Below are positions 1 to 10,493 of a stretch of DNA of 64,000 nt, one piece after another; within the stretch, counting starts at the first letter, position 1; every line of letters begins with the position of its first letter. The translations under genes and the position numbers were made by a program. This stretch comes from Terfezia claveryi (taxonomy: Eukaryota > Ascomycota > Pezizomycetes > Pezizales > Pezizaceae): assembly GCA_015179025.1 (NCBI GenBank), contig WHUX01000237.1:1-64000 (forward strand), in the 5' to 3' direction. Under the pieces are notes generated by a model, which was not told the origin of the DNA, made no database searches, and saw nothing but the letters and a program-made list of their open reading frames with translations.

Positions 1-245
1 AGGACATATGGCTAGATTTGATCTACTGCCTTACCCTCCAGCAGGGCAAAGACATAAGCCAATCGGTGTTGCTCGGATGGGAATCTGGCTGAGTCCCCAT
101 TAAGTTTGAGGTTTACCGAGTTCTTCTAGGCTTGTAGGCGAGCTCAATCCCCATTGAATTTGGGGGGGTTGGAATACTTTCGGTTTTGGCAGTTGGTATA
201 GAGGGTGAGGTTGGTGACATAGCGGCTATAGCGTGGTTGAGGGTC
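1..245 (-). mobile_element. B0: gag fragment of a family-B Ty3/gypsy element, left part
   Basis: The reverse complement matches the gag of B1 near 3670-3800, including the equivalent of a YGLLEGKA stretch (here about 20-70). It continues across the A1 insertion: bases 200-245 plus 15322 onward line up with the unbroken gag of B2 near 30040-30090. This is therefore the older host copy into which A1 jumped. The reading frame is not continuous. The rest of B0 lies left of the window. Confidence 0.75.
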
Positions 246-250
246 TGGAT

Positions 251-930
251 TGTAATGGAGAACATTGTTTCATTGCTTATATAATTGATTATATACTTTT
301 GTATTTCCTATATTACTACTATGTTATGTAACTAAGCCTCTCGGTTGAAGGACTAGCCTTCTACCACCTCCTATTGCTTTATAAGCGTCCATAGCACGCG
401 GAATTTGCTATGGGAAGTTCCATGGCACTTGCCATATGAAGACACCCTCATTATGGCCGCGTGACCTCTGTTTAAAGGCGTGTGAGTCACTACTATGGCC
501 ACATGACCATCGTTTATGGCGCGTGACTCATTACTATGGCCACATGACCCCTTTTGTACAGCGCACTACCTTCTGGTGTGCCACCCTATATTGTATTTAT
601 TGCCTTAGTCATCAGATCTCAGACGAGTATAAATAGGCCGCTGGATTCCCTCTGGAATCCACAGAAAGACAAGAAGCAACCAAGTAAGCACTCAGAGCAA
701 GCAAGCCTATATTCCGATCAGATCAAGATCATATAGCTTAGATAGCAAAAATCATATAAGATAGATTATACCAGTTAATTACTGTTCCCTTCGGGAACGT
801 CCCACATAGTAATCTCCCTACCCTTTTGAGGTCTTACCTCAGCAGAACCGAAATACACAAACGTCCGTGCCTACAGATATAGATTGTATAAACGGTACCG
901 AATGAATACTGTCTAGTACTATTCATTACA
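251..930 (+). repeat. 5' LTR of A1
   Basis: 680 bp, same length and ends as 14637-15316, and near-identical to the LTRs at 36586-37265 (inverted) and 61954-62633. It contains a short direct repeat (about 450-550) with TGAGTCA and TGACTCA sites and a TATA box at 629. Confidence 0.93.
483..635 (+). promoter_or_regulatory. LTR-A promoter: two AP-1/Gcn4-type sites and TATA box
   Basis: TGAGTCA at 483-489 and TGACTCA at 524-530 lie in a roughly 45-bp imperfect direct repeat of the form TATGGCCACATGACC. About 100 bp downstream is TATAAAT (629-635). The same TATA context appears in the other family-A LTRs. Use by a bZIP factor of the Gcn4 family is inference from the site sequence. Confidence 0.5.
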
Positions 931-1189
931 TTTTTTTTAACTCACTTACCTAATCTTTACTCTTAAATCCAAGGCCTGATCAACCTTCGGATACCTTTAT
1001 TACACTCACGCAAGTGTATACCATTCGACACCCAAGTGCACATATAAAACGATATCAATATTCAACTAGCTAGCCAACAAATTATCCAACAATGAGACAT
1101 CAGACTCTCAACTGCAGTACATCAACAAAAGACTTAGAGGCAAGCTAAGCAGAGCTCTAACGGGCAGTGGTATCCCACATTAAACAATC

Positions 1190-1759
1190 TCACCCTCGTT
1201 CACAACACTTTTCCCAATAAGATTGACAACTCATCTTGCACTCCTGGCAATCGCCATTACATCTGTACCTGTAAATCCAGTACACCATTGAAAAACCGGC
1301 CCCCCAGGTCCGAGGAATAATTGGTCTAAACAACCAAGCGTCACAATCCCAAGGCTCAAATCTCGCTGCCTCCACTGCAGCCATTTCTTCTAGAAAAGAA
1401 TTACCTCTATCAGAACCTTCCTTAGGCTCAGACATCTCTACCAATACCTCTGCGCCCCCAACGTCTACCTCAACACACCAATCAGAAAACGTAACACTCT
1501 TGCCGGAAGAACTAGAACTAGATTCTAGACCAGTAGACGAAGAAAAACCAGGACCATAAGAAACATCAGGATCCTGACATCCAGCCTCACCAGCCGCATG
1601 AGCCACCGAGCTAACAGAACCGTCAGTCCAATGGAGATCATAAGGATCATCAGCCACCACACCATCAGCACAGAAAGGTGCCAAAGAAGAAAAGTAAATC
1701 GACGATCGTATCGCATAACTAGCTGCATTTGGTTGCAGACAGACGACGAAATCAGACAT
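1190..1759 (-). CDS. Antisense ORF of family A, divergent from gag (A1 copy)
   Basis: A 189-codon ORF on the strand opposite gag. Its ATG (1759-1757) is separated from the gag ATG (1761) by one base. It reads back through the leader towards the 5' LTR. The protein has an acidic and Ser-rich middle, a conserved stretch around EMAAVEAARFEPWDCDAWLF, and a Cys-rich tail (RCNG.CQECKMSC). The same frame is open in A2 (61403 onward) and A3 (63462-62965), while the sense strand here has stops in all frames. No known family is recognised. It could still be a chance antisense frame preserved by recent ancestry. Confidence 0.45.
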   Translation of the reverse strand: MSDFVVCLQPNAASYAIRSSIYFSSLAPFCADGVVADDPYDLHWTDGSVSSVAHAAGEAGCQDPDVSYGPGFSSSTGLESSSSSSGKSVTFSDWCVEVDVGGAEVLVEMSEPKEGSDRGNSFLEEMAAVEAARFEPWDCDAWLFRPIIPRTWGAGFSMVYWIYRYRCNGDCQECKMSCQSYWEKCCERG

Positions 1760-1760
1760 A

Positions 1761-2605
1761 ATGGCGTCTGAACTTAGTAAGAAGACTAAGAGGTTGAGAC
1801 GGTTAACTATGTTACCCGAAGATATTAAGAAATTAGTAGAAGAAACTCCCAGAAAAACCAGATTTATAGTTCCTAACACAGAAGGGGAAATAAATCTGCC
1901 CATCGATATAGAAATAGGAGAACCAGGTGGAGCAGGAACCAAACTATATTTTAGTATGGCTTTACTTCTCGCACCAGAAGAATGTTGGGACAGACATCTT
2001 CCAACAATTGAGGAGATTTTGAAATATACTTGCTCAATGGGACATGCCCAACAGTATTATCCTGATGATACTCGACTCTTAATGGAAGCCGTAGCAAAAC
2101 ACTACTTATGGCTAACACCTTACCCATTCAAAGAAGAAGACTTAGAAATGAACGCATTTTTAAGCAAAGAATCATGGAAACCTGTTGTTCCACTTTTAAG
2201 GAAACCGAATTGGGTAATAAATAACTGGGAAGAAATAATGGCATTCATGATGAGTGGCACTCATCTAGAAGAATCAGCATATACCGCGGAGGATTTTTTC
2301 AATTCTAGCAAAGAACTTCCAGAAGCATTTTGAGAACACCAAAAGATCAATCGAAAGGCAAAGGTCGAGCACCTGAGATACCAGAAAGGAGGACTGGGTT
2401 AGCCAAAGAACCAGACGACAAAGACCAACCACCAGAAGATATAGAATTACTAGAAGACGATGATGATCTAGATACAGGACTAGACCAACAGAAGCAGAAA
2501 ACACAAGGAGGAGGACGAGACCCCGATGATAGCGAAGATGATAGCTCGGACTCTGATACGGCATTGTCAGTTGCAAGTCAAACTCTTAAAAGAAAACCCA
2601 AATGA
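1761..2605 (+). pseudogene. gag (N-terminal part) of A1, frameshifted
   Basis: Starts MASELSKKTKR and runs 190 codons to a TGA at 2331. The A2 copy (61401-60556) reads straight through as 281 codons. Comparison shows a one-base deletion in A1 near 2328, after which the sequence continues in the frame starting RTPKDQSKGKG to 2605 with an acidic, Asp/Ser-rich end. It is placed as Gag by position after the LTR and before the CCHC knuckle. No capsid family is recognised from motifs alone. The downstream part (2606-2802, then 8892 on) continues the Gag-like region in the other fragments. Confidence 0.75.
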
Positions 2606-2802
2606 GGAAAATCAGTTGAACACCAACAATGGGAATCTACAATAGGAATGGTTACAATGGGTAACCATAAAGCAACGAATGCTTTAAAAGGAATAAAGAT
2701 TGATATGCCAGAAAAATTAAGAGGAGAAGACAAAAAATGGCAAGACTCAAAATATTTTGACTCTTGGGCCACAGCAATGCAACGTTGGTTTGTTCTCAAA
2801 AG
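2606..2802 (+). pseudogene. gag (middle part) of A1, cut by B1
   Basis: Encodes a stretch like IGMVTMGNHKATNALKGIK and then the motif SWATAMQRWFVL just before the B1 insertion at 2803. The uninterrupted equivalent in A2 (60486-60178) joins this directly to IDLEGALALEIVGFRMEG, which in A1 resumes at 8899. This is a capsid-like part of Gag. Confidence 0.75.
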
Positions 2803-3323
2803 TGTAACAACCGTGTATTCAGTTGTCATCACCTGCGATCGCAGGTGACGGGTCATTGCCATTGTTGTCTTTGTCTTTGTCATCACCTGCGATCGCAGGT
2901 GATGGGTTATCATTATCGTTACCTTTTCCATGGCTTCCGAGATAGGGAAGCATATTCCCCCATTGCCCTGACCAAGTTATGTATATATAGAGCCTGTCCC
3001 TCGTACTGTCATTGGATCCCCATCCAACGTCTTGTATACCTAATACAGGACCTTGTCTCTCTGCGAAGGTGTACCTCCCTTATACACCCCCTCGTCTTGC
3101 GTTGTCCTATGAATAACTCTGCAGCACAGCTGCCCCCTCCGACACACGTGGCAACTGCCTCCGCGTGTCTCGTGCTCCTTGCCCTCTGCCCCTCTTGCCT
3201 CTTGCCCTTGCCCCTAGCCTTTGCTCTGATCACATACGTAGCGTTCCTACGTGTGTGTTACCTCGTCCCTGTCCTCGCCCCGGTGTACCCCTTGGTCGCC
3301 TTGTCCTCGGAGCCCTCGTTACA
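2803..3323 (+). repeat. 5' LTR of B1
   Basis: 521 bp. It carries two copies of a perfect 20-bp palindrome near its start and a TATA-like TATATATAG at about 2982. It closely matches 8368-8891. Confidence 0.9.
2829..2902. repeat. H2 palindromes (two) in 5' LTR of B1
   Basis: TCACCTGCGATCGCAGGTGA occurs at 2829-2848 and 2883-2902. It is a perfect 20-bp palindrome with GCGATCGC at its centre, beginning about 27 bp inside the LTR. The same palindrome occurs at 8394-8413 and 8448-8467, about four times in B0, and in decayed form about ten times at 31405-31912. Confidence 0.9.
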
Positions 3324-3356
3324 CTACGTTGGATCTTTCAGACCAACCGGTACGAT

Positions 3357-4487
3357 GTCCGCGAACATTCCACTACCCACCGATAGATTCGCAGCCTGGA
3401 GGGCGACTCCGATCCCATCAGACCCGACAGAACTATCAGCATACTGACGAACTATGATCGAGATATTCACAGATACTTATGCCATCGGCAAACAACAAGG
3501 AGCGGACCTTCAGAAAGCCGAAAGGCGAATCCGAGAAGCTGAAGATGAAATAACCCTCCTCCGAGAAGATGCAGCAGAGGACAGGATAACCATCCGGAGA
3601 CTGACTCGCGCTTTAGACCTGACCGATGGTCCAAAAAACCAGAAAACACAAGACCTACCCACCCTGCCCAAGTTTAATGGGGACCAGGGCCGGCTACGAG
3701 CATGGAAAAACTCTATGCAGATAAAACTCTCTGGGGACTCGGCGAAGTTCCCCACCGTCCACCACCAGCTCTCATACGTCTATGGCCTATTGGAGGGTAA
3801 GGCCATGGACCAGGTACAGCCCTTCGTCAAGGCCACGGGATTGATCTGGTAGACATCCCAGCACTAATGGCAATCCTGGACCGAGCCTTCAGAGACCCAG
3901 ATCCTAAAGGAACCGCCAGCAGGGCCCTGCGAGACCTTAAGCAAAAACACAACGAACTGTCAGCCTATGTCGCTGAGTTCTCCAGGCTAGCAGCAGAGCT
4001 CAATTGGAATAACAAAGCCAAGCTCGATCAGTTCAAAGACGGGCTTACCTTCGAGCTGAAAAAGGCTCTGGTTTACTGCCCACCAACCAAGACCCTGGAG
4101 GGACTTATTGAACAAGCTAGCTGGGTGGGACAGCAGACAGCGGCACTGGGAGCCCCCCAAAAGACACTCCCGACCTCGACTCCCCATACACCATTTCTGA
4201 CAGCACGCACCCAACAACAACCACCCACACCAGTCAACAAGCCTGCGCACCCCTCCTTGGTAGCGGGTGGGGCTGCCCCTATGGACCTGTCAGCAGGTAG
4301 GCCTCATCTTACCCAGGAGGAAAGGGACCGTCGCCGCACTCAGGGTCTATGCATTGCATGTGTGAAGGGGTACCATTTCATCGCGGCATGTCCCCTCCGC
4401 AAGAACCGCTCCTTGGCCGCCCACGTCATATCCGAATCACGGATCGAAGAAGTTGAAGAGTCGGGAAAAGGAGAGTCCCTTGCCTAG
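3357..4487 (+). pseudogene. gag of B1
   Basis: The ATG at 3357 (MSANIPLPTDRF) corresponds to the B2 start (MATQETTPML). An in-frame TGA at 3445 looks like CGA to TGA (CpG decay), and a frameshift lies near 3840. A predicted coiled coil (heptads in EAEDEITLLREDAAEDRI) is followed by a capsid-like region (PKFNGDQGRLRAWK, HNELSAYVAEFSRLAAEL). The C terminus carries a CCHC zinc knuckle, CIACVKGYHFIAAC, near 4350-4392. It would form the virus-like particle. Confidence 0.85.
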
Positions 4488-4528
4488 TTACTGACACTAG
4501 CAAGGGACCTGCTCCAGGCCGCTTACCT

Positions 4529-5194
4529 TTGTCTTTGTCTGCATTTTCTGTGTCTTCTGCTTCTTCTGTTGTTAACAAATCTCGCTTGTTCAACGAGCAT
4601 TTTGTTGTATCTATCTCCCTTAAAATCAATAATGATAGAACAATTACCACGTCAGCACTCATAGATTGCGGAGCCTCAGGAATTGCATTGGTTGACCAGG
4701 CCTTTGTCAGTAAATTCTCCATACCCAGGTCCAAGCTCAAAACCCCCCGTGTTCTGGATGTCATCGACGGTCGACCCATCTCCTCCAGGGATATCACCGA
4801 TATTGCGTGCGTGCCTGCCCTAGTCGGGGATCACTCTGAGGCAAACCTCCCAATGTTCGTGACAAAGCTCAAATACCCAATTGTCCTTGGAATCCCCTGG
4901 CTTAGAATGCACGATGTATCGGTCAGCTTCGGCTCCTATACCCTGCAGTTCAATAGCCAATATTGCAAAAAGCACTATGGGAACCCAAAGGCCACCATCA
5001 CTGGGTTGTATGCCTTGCCTACCCCGATAATCCACCCGACTCAGGTGGTGCACCTGCCTGCACACCTCGATGCCAATTCCCCTGTTCCCCCGGTGCCCCC
5101 TGTTCCCCCTGTGCCCCCTGTTCCCCAAAAGCCTCTGAACGTTAGCTTCATCGGGCAGGGGCTTTCGCTTACCTCACCAGGAGGCACAAGCTGA
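4529..5194 (+). CDS. Aspartic protease region of B1
   Basis: Contains [17 protein letters not shown] with the DCGAS active site (usual DSG/DTG-A), and later [14 protein letters not shown], the conserved ILGxPWL strand of Ty3/gypsy proteases. A Pro/Val repeat ([16 protein letters not shown], 5076-5125) follows; it is a GTTCCCCCTGTGCCC-type microsatellite. The frame is open to 5194. It cleaves the Gag-Pol polyprotein. Confidence 0.85.
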   Translation: MSLSAFSVSSASSVVNKSRLFNEHFVVSISLKINNDRTITTSALIDCGASGIALVDQAFVSKFSIPRSKLKTPRVLDVIDGRPISSRDITDIACVPALVGDHSEANLPMFVTKLKYPIVLGIPWLRMHDVSVSFGSYTLQFNSQYCKKHYGNPKATITGLYALPTPIIHPTQVVHLPAHLDANSPVPPVPPVPPVPPVPQKPLNVSFIGQGLSLTSPGGTS

Positions 5195-5199
5195 AGGCT

Positions 5200-6670
5200 C
5201 ATGCCCTGTCCATACACGAGGTAAACCTGGAGATTAATAAGATACGGTCGAAAGAGAAGTGGAAGTCCATGGCACCGGACAAATACCACGAATTCAATGA
5301 CCTGTTCTCGGAGAAGGCCGCAGAAAAGCTCGCACCTCACCGGCCATATGACCATACTATTCCGCTGATAGAGGGTAAGACCCCCCCCTATGGGCCACTC
5401 TACGGAATGTCCCAGTTGGAGCTGGAGGCCTTGAAGGAATACCTAGAGGAAAACCTCAACAAGAGCTTCATTCGCCATAGCTCTTCTCCAGCGGGTGCTC
5501 CTGTGCTGTTTGTGAAAAAATCGGACGGCTTTCTTCAGTTGTGTGTGGACTATCGTGGCCTGAACGAGATAACGGTCAAAAACAGGTATTCCCTGCCTCT
5601 AATCCAGGAGACATTAGCCAGGCTTTCCAAGGCCAAATGGTTCACCAAACTGGATTTGAGAGGGGCATACAACCTGGTACAGATTGCTGAGGGGGAGGAG
5701 TGGAAAACAGCCTTCCGAACTCGCTATGGCCACTTCGAGTACAATGTCATGCCCTTCGGCTTAACCAACGCCCCGGCCTATTTCCAACACTTTATCAATG
5801 ACACCCTGCGAGACTTCTTTGATGTGTTCTGCACAGCTTACCTCGACGATATCTTGATTTATTCGGATACTCTAGCAGAACACAAGATTCATGTCTGGCA
5901 GCTGTTGGAAAAGCTGGAGCAAGCCGGATTGTACCTTAAGCCCGAGAAATGCGAGTTTCATGTGCAAGAGGTCAAGTATCTGGGGTTAATCATCACCACG
6001 GAGGGCATCAGGATGGACCCTGCCAAGGTTACCGCTGTCCAGGAATGGCAAATCCTAGCGAATCTCAAGGATGTCCAGGCATTCCTGGGGTTCGCCAACT
6101 TCTACCGGCGTTTTATCCTGGGATATTCGAAGATCGTAGCCCCCCTCACGCCCTGACCAAAAAAGACCGGCGCTTCGACTGGAATCCAGAAGCTCAGTTG
6201 GCCTTCCAGAACCTAAAGGAAGCCTTCTGCTCAGCACCGATCCTGGCACATTTCGACCCTGACCAGGAATGTGTCGTCGAAACAGATGCTTCCGATTATG
6301 TCTCCGCGGGAATCCTCTCTCAGTATGTCAACAGCATCCTCCACCCAGTGTCCTACTTCTCGAAAAAGCACTCCCCAGCTGAGTGCAACTACGAGATCTA
6401 CGACAAGGAGCTGATGGCCATCGTGCGAGCATTCGAGGAATGGAGGCCATACCTGGAGTCAGCCAAGGGGATTATGAAGTACTTTCCGACCATAAGAACC
6501 TTAAGTACTTTACCACCACCAAGCTGCTCAACCGACGGCAGGCCAGGTGGTTGGAATTCCTCTCTCGGTTCAACTTTAAGATCAAGTACCGACTCGGAAA
6601 AGCTGGTGGTAAGCCGGATGCACTGACCAGGAGATCAGGAGATCTCCCTAAAGGGGGGATGAAAGGCTGA
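5200..6670 (+). pseudogene. Reverse transcriptase and RNase H of B1, frameshifted
   Basis: The RT is open from about 5200 to 6156, with [41 protein letters not shown] and the catalytic [11 protein letters not shown] frameshift near 6150 leads into RNase H ([32 protein letters not shown]). A second near 6475 leads into [13 protein letters not shown] and the [18 protein letters not shown] end. Catalytic residues are visible in every part, so only the frame is lost. Confidence 0.9.
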
Positions 6671-6787
6671 AGTACCAGAATCAGGTGGTACTGAAACCCA
6701 AAATCTCGACCTGGCGGCCAATACCCTTGCGGAAGCTGAAGCTGAGGCTGAGGCTGATGTGGAAGCTAGGCTGACCTCTGACAACTA

Positions 6788-8197
6788 GTGAGACAGGCAT
6801 ATGAGGATGACCCCCTGGCCAAGGAAATTATCACCGCAGTGGATTCTGGCCAGCGCCACCACCCCAAGATCTCCCTAGCCGAGTGTACCATCCAGGAAGG
6901 CCTCCTCTACACCTCGAAGGCTGTATGTGCCGGAAGGAGAGCTGCGCCTTCGATTGATAAGGAACACCATGACAGCCTGGTTGCAGGTCACCCTGGAGTG
7001 GCCAAAACGTTAGAGCTTCTGGCCAGGGAATACACATGGATTGACCAACGGAAGGATGTGGAGCGGTACGTACGGAACTGCCACGTTTGCAAGCGTGCTA
7101 AGCCTGTCCGCCATGCCCCGTATGGGACCCTGAAACCTCTGGATATCCCTGATCGGCCATGGCTGCACCTGACTATAGACTTCGTGATAGGGTTACCAGA
7201 AGATTCGGGGTTCAATGCCATCTTGATGGTGGTAGATCGGTTGACGAAAATGAGGCATGTTATACCTTGCCGGGACACCTGCTCCGCCCCAGAGTTAGCC
7301 AACCTCTACCTCAACAATGTATTTCGATACCATGGCCTTCCTGAGTCGATCGTATCCGACCGTGGCCCTCAGTTTACCTCAAAATTCTGGCAAGCCTTCT
7401 GCGAACTTCTGGGGATCAAAGTACGCCTGTCAACGGCATATCACCCCCAGACGGACGGCCAATCGGAGAGGATGAACGCCATTATGGAGCAATATCTGCG
7501 GGCCTTTGTCAATTACCAGCAGGATAACTGGGTTTCGTTGCTGGCCACCTGCGAATTCGCCGCGAACAACCAGTTCTCGGAATCCTCCAAAACCTCCCCT
7601 TTCCTGGCTAATTACGGTTGGCACCCCCGGTTCGTGGATGCCCTGGCGCCCCTGCAAAAAGCCCACCCCCCAGCTAAGGAGTTGGCGGTTGGAATCGCTG
7701 AACTCCACCGTACCCTGAAAGCCGAGCTGGGATATGCGCAAGCCCGGCAAGCTGAGTATGCCAATGGATCACGGTTGCCAGCCCCCAGATATCAGCCAGG
7801 AGACAAGGTGTGGCTCTCCAGCAGGCACTTCCGAACGGAACGGCGATCTCGCAAGCTGGATCACAAGTTCCTAGGCCCCTATGAGGTGTTAGCAGCTCTG
7901 GGCACTCATGCTTATCGGCTGAGGTTTCCCAAGGATATCAAGCGCCATCCGGTCGTTCATGTCTCGGAGATCGAGCCAGCCACCGACGATCCCCTTCCCA
8001 GGCAAAAGCACCCCCCACCTCCTCCAGTGGTGATCGCAGGTGAAGAGGAGTGGGAGGTTGAGGAGGTACTGGACTCAAGGAAACGCTACGGACGAGTTCA
8101 GTATAAGGTCAAGTAGTTAGGGGATGAGGAGACTACCTGGCAACCTGTGGAGGACTTGGAGAATGCGCAGGATTTAGTCACCCTGTTCCACCAACGA
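6788..8197 (+). pseudogene. Integrase with chromodomain of B1
   Basis: Open for 442 codons. It has an HHCC zinc domain (HDSLVAGHP ... NCHVCKRAK), a DDE core with D in LTIDFVIGLP, D in IVSDRGPQF and E in DGQSERMN, then the GDKVWLSSRHF and HVSEIEP region. The chromodomain starts EEEWEVEEVLDSRKRYG and is cut by a TAG at 8114 where B2 has Trp (KVKWLG). The same frame continues to about 8197 (LGDEETTWQPVEDLENA). Chromodomains direct insertion to modified histones in chromoviruses. Confidence 0.9.
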
Positions 8198-8350
8198 TAA
8201 TCGAGGAAGCCTCGCCCAGTTGAATGATGTCAGACCTTTTGCATTCTTGTTGTTGTTTAGAGTTGGGGTTCTTGTTTCTACCGTTGTTGTTGTCTTCTGT
8301 ATTGATTTTGCCGGTTATCGTGCCCAGGCCTCCTAGTCGCTGGAGCTCCA

Positions 8351-8367
8351 GCCTAAAGGGGGGATAG
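8351..8367 (+). other. Polypurine tract of B1
   Basis: GCCTAAAGGGGGGATAG lies directly upstream of the 3' LTR. B2 has the same tract on the minus strand at about 25293-25312. It is the plus-strand primer site. Confidence 0.8.
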
Positions 8368-8891
8368 TGTAACAACCGTGTGTTCAGTTGTCATCACCTG
8401 CGATCGCAGGTGACGGGTCATTGCCATTGTTGTCTTTGTCTTTGTCATCACCTGCGATCGCAGGTGATGGGTTATCGTTATCGTTACCTTTTCCTTGGCT
8501 TCCGAGATAGGGAAGCATATTCCCCCTATTGCCCTGACCGAGTTATGTATATATAGAGCCTGTCCCTCGTACTGTCGTTGGATCCCTATCCAACGTCTTG
8601 TATACCTAATACAGGACCTTGTCTCTCCGCGAAGGTGTACCTCCCTTGTACACCCCCTCGTCTTGCCTTGTCCCGTGAATAACTCTACAGCACAGCTGCC
8701 CCCCTCCGACACACGCGGCAACTGCCTCCGCGTGTCTCGTGCTTCTTGCCCTCTGCCCCTCTTGCCTCTTGCCCTTGCCCCTAGCCTTTCCCCTGATCAC
8801 ACATGTAGCGTTCCTACATGTGTGTTACCTCGTCCCTGTCCTCGCCCCGGCGTACCCCTTGGTCGCCTTGTCCCTGGAGCCCTCGTTACAA
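8368..8891 (+). repeat. 3' LTR of B1, with two H2 palindromes
   Basis: 524 bp, near-identical to 2803-3323. The H2 palindromes at 8394-8413 and 8448-8467 lie about 200-270 nt after the integrase end, so in the 3' UTR of a full-length transcript. Confidence 0.9.
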
Positions 8892-9610
8892 AAAAAATAG
8901 ATTTAGAAGGCACTTCAGCTCTGGAAATTGTTGGATTCAGAATGGAAGGAAGCGCGCTTACTACTTATAATCAATTCCTAAGAGAAAAAGGAAAGAATGC
9001 AACATTCTTTGGTTTCATACTAGTACTAAGGGATTTTCTGATACCCTCTACTAGTAAGGACATTTTGTGGAAACGATAGTAGACAGCCACACTATACAAG
9101 AACGGACGTCACATGGGAATCAAATTGTTTGCCAACTGGCTTACAGAAATGCAAATCAAATTGATTGACAAGGATGGCAAACAATCAATATCGCAGGAAG
9201 TAAAAAGAAAAAAGTTTCTTAATCACCTGCTACCATATATGTCAGCTACATTAATTCCTTTAATCAAACTAGAATGGTCATATGATTAGCTCGTACAGCA
9301 AGCGGAGTCATTGGAAGCCTCCAAGAAGGATATTGCCCCACCATCCATAACAAATACATCCCGACGACAACACCCTCGGAATGAAAATCGAAGTCACGGT
9401 CCACGCAGGGACCAGAATCAACGACAAAAAACAGGATTTAATCCTAGCAGCAATCCTAACACCAAACCCAACACAGAAAATCGGAAGGACTCAGATTGAG
9501 ACACCATCACAAAAAAATTGGATCAGAAGATGAAGATGCAATTAATTAGAGACAAGAAATGTCTATGGTGTTGGAACCCTGAACACTCCTACAAGGACTG
9601 TAGGAAATGA
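8892..9610 (+). pseudogene. gag (C-terminal part) of A1 with zinc knuckle
   Basis: Resumes as IDLEGTSALEIVGFRMEG, then LVLRDFLIPSTSKDILW, then after stops KLFANWLTEMQIKLIDK. Near 9560-9607 it encodes CLWCWNPEHSYKDC, a CCHC knuckle. Several stops (for example TAG replacing Trp or Gln codons) break it. A2 keeps the same segments at 60486-59700. Confidence 0.8.
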
Positions 9611-9625
9611 AAAGATAAGGTACCC

Positions 9626-10493
9626 ATGCGTACAGCCATACAAAATTTAGCTATGCCGATAGCCACCAAGGATAAAAACAACAAGGATAAAATCAAGGAA
9701 CGACCCTTGTCAAGACAGGTACCAGATTTTAGCAAGGTATTCATTAAAGCTAATGAACACCCCGCACTAGCTTTAATTGATCTCCAAACGAAGGGAGAAG
9801 ACTTAATCAATTCTCAATTTGTACACCTATACAAAATAACAACTAGAAGTATCGAGAAGAAATCATTAAGTACTGCAATTAAAGGCTCAAAAAGAACGAT
9901 AAACAAAGCTTGTACTATCAAACTTGATTGGATAGGTTATGTAGAAGAACGAACATTCTATGTAGCTGAATTTGACTTGATGGGACATGATACTAGGAGA
10001 ACCTGCTCTCAGCAAAGTGCGAGCAATAATTCTTGCCCATCAGAAACCAGTTACTATCCAACCGGAAAATATTCCTCGATTCCAGCTAAGTGTATGGAAA
10101 GGATCTAGAACTATAGCGAATAGTATAAGATCAGCATATACTCAGGTCAGCTGCGAATCAGTTACAGATTATAGTGAACCGGATAATTGGGAAAATATTA
10201 GTGACGCAGAAGAAACCGATTCAGAAAGAGAACTCGTGACAGCTGTTTCTACGGTACAGAAACAATTCAACCCTGTAACGGAGTTTCCCTTATTATTTCC
10301 CAAGACAATTCCACGGGAATTACATCCACTAAGAAAAATTAATCACTCTATCAAACCAAAAGTGGGAGCTACTTGGATACCAAAATGGTGACCCTCAGAA
10401 CATCGATTTAGACAACAAATCCATGACAAATTAGTCGAAGAAGAAGTATCAGGTCACATATATAGAGTAGAAAATGACATAAATGCTGTAGTC
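9626..10493 (+). pseudogene. Protease-like region of A1
   Basis: Carries SRQVPDFSKVFIKANEHPALALIDLQTKG, where LIDLQTKG sits at the place of the LIDSGA protease site. Downstream is an ILGEPALSKVRA-type strand (frameshifted in A1, clean in A2 at about 41915-41880) and an acidic linker (NWENISDAEETDSERE). The catalytic Asp is visible but the Gly is displaced, so identification rests partly on position between the zinc knuckle and the RT. Confidence 0.6.

Larger units (their letters stand above)
2803..8891 (+). mobile_element. B1: family-B Ty3/gypsy chromovirus inside A1 gag
   Basis: LTRs 2803-3323 and 8368-8891 start TGTAACAACCGTG and end GTTACA. The flanks are AAAAG (2798-2802) and AAAAA (8892-8896). 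A2's empty site reads AAAAGGATAG, so the duplication was AAAAG and the right copy has since taken G-to-A changes. Internal order is gag with CCHC knuckle, protease, RT, RNase H, integrase, chromodomain, polypurine tract. Several frameshifts and stops break it. Confidence 0.93.

Noticed and set aside
2764..3447. 227-codon ORF across the 5' LTR of B1, and similar ones at 8495 and 15428-15976
   Set aside because: They cover LTR sequence, with no conservation of frame between LTR copies.
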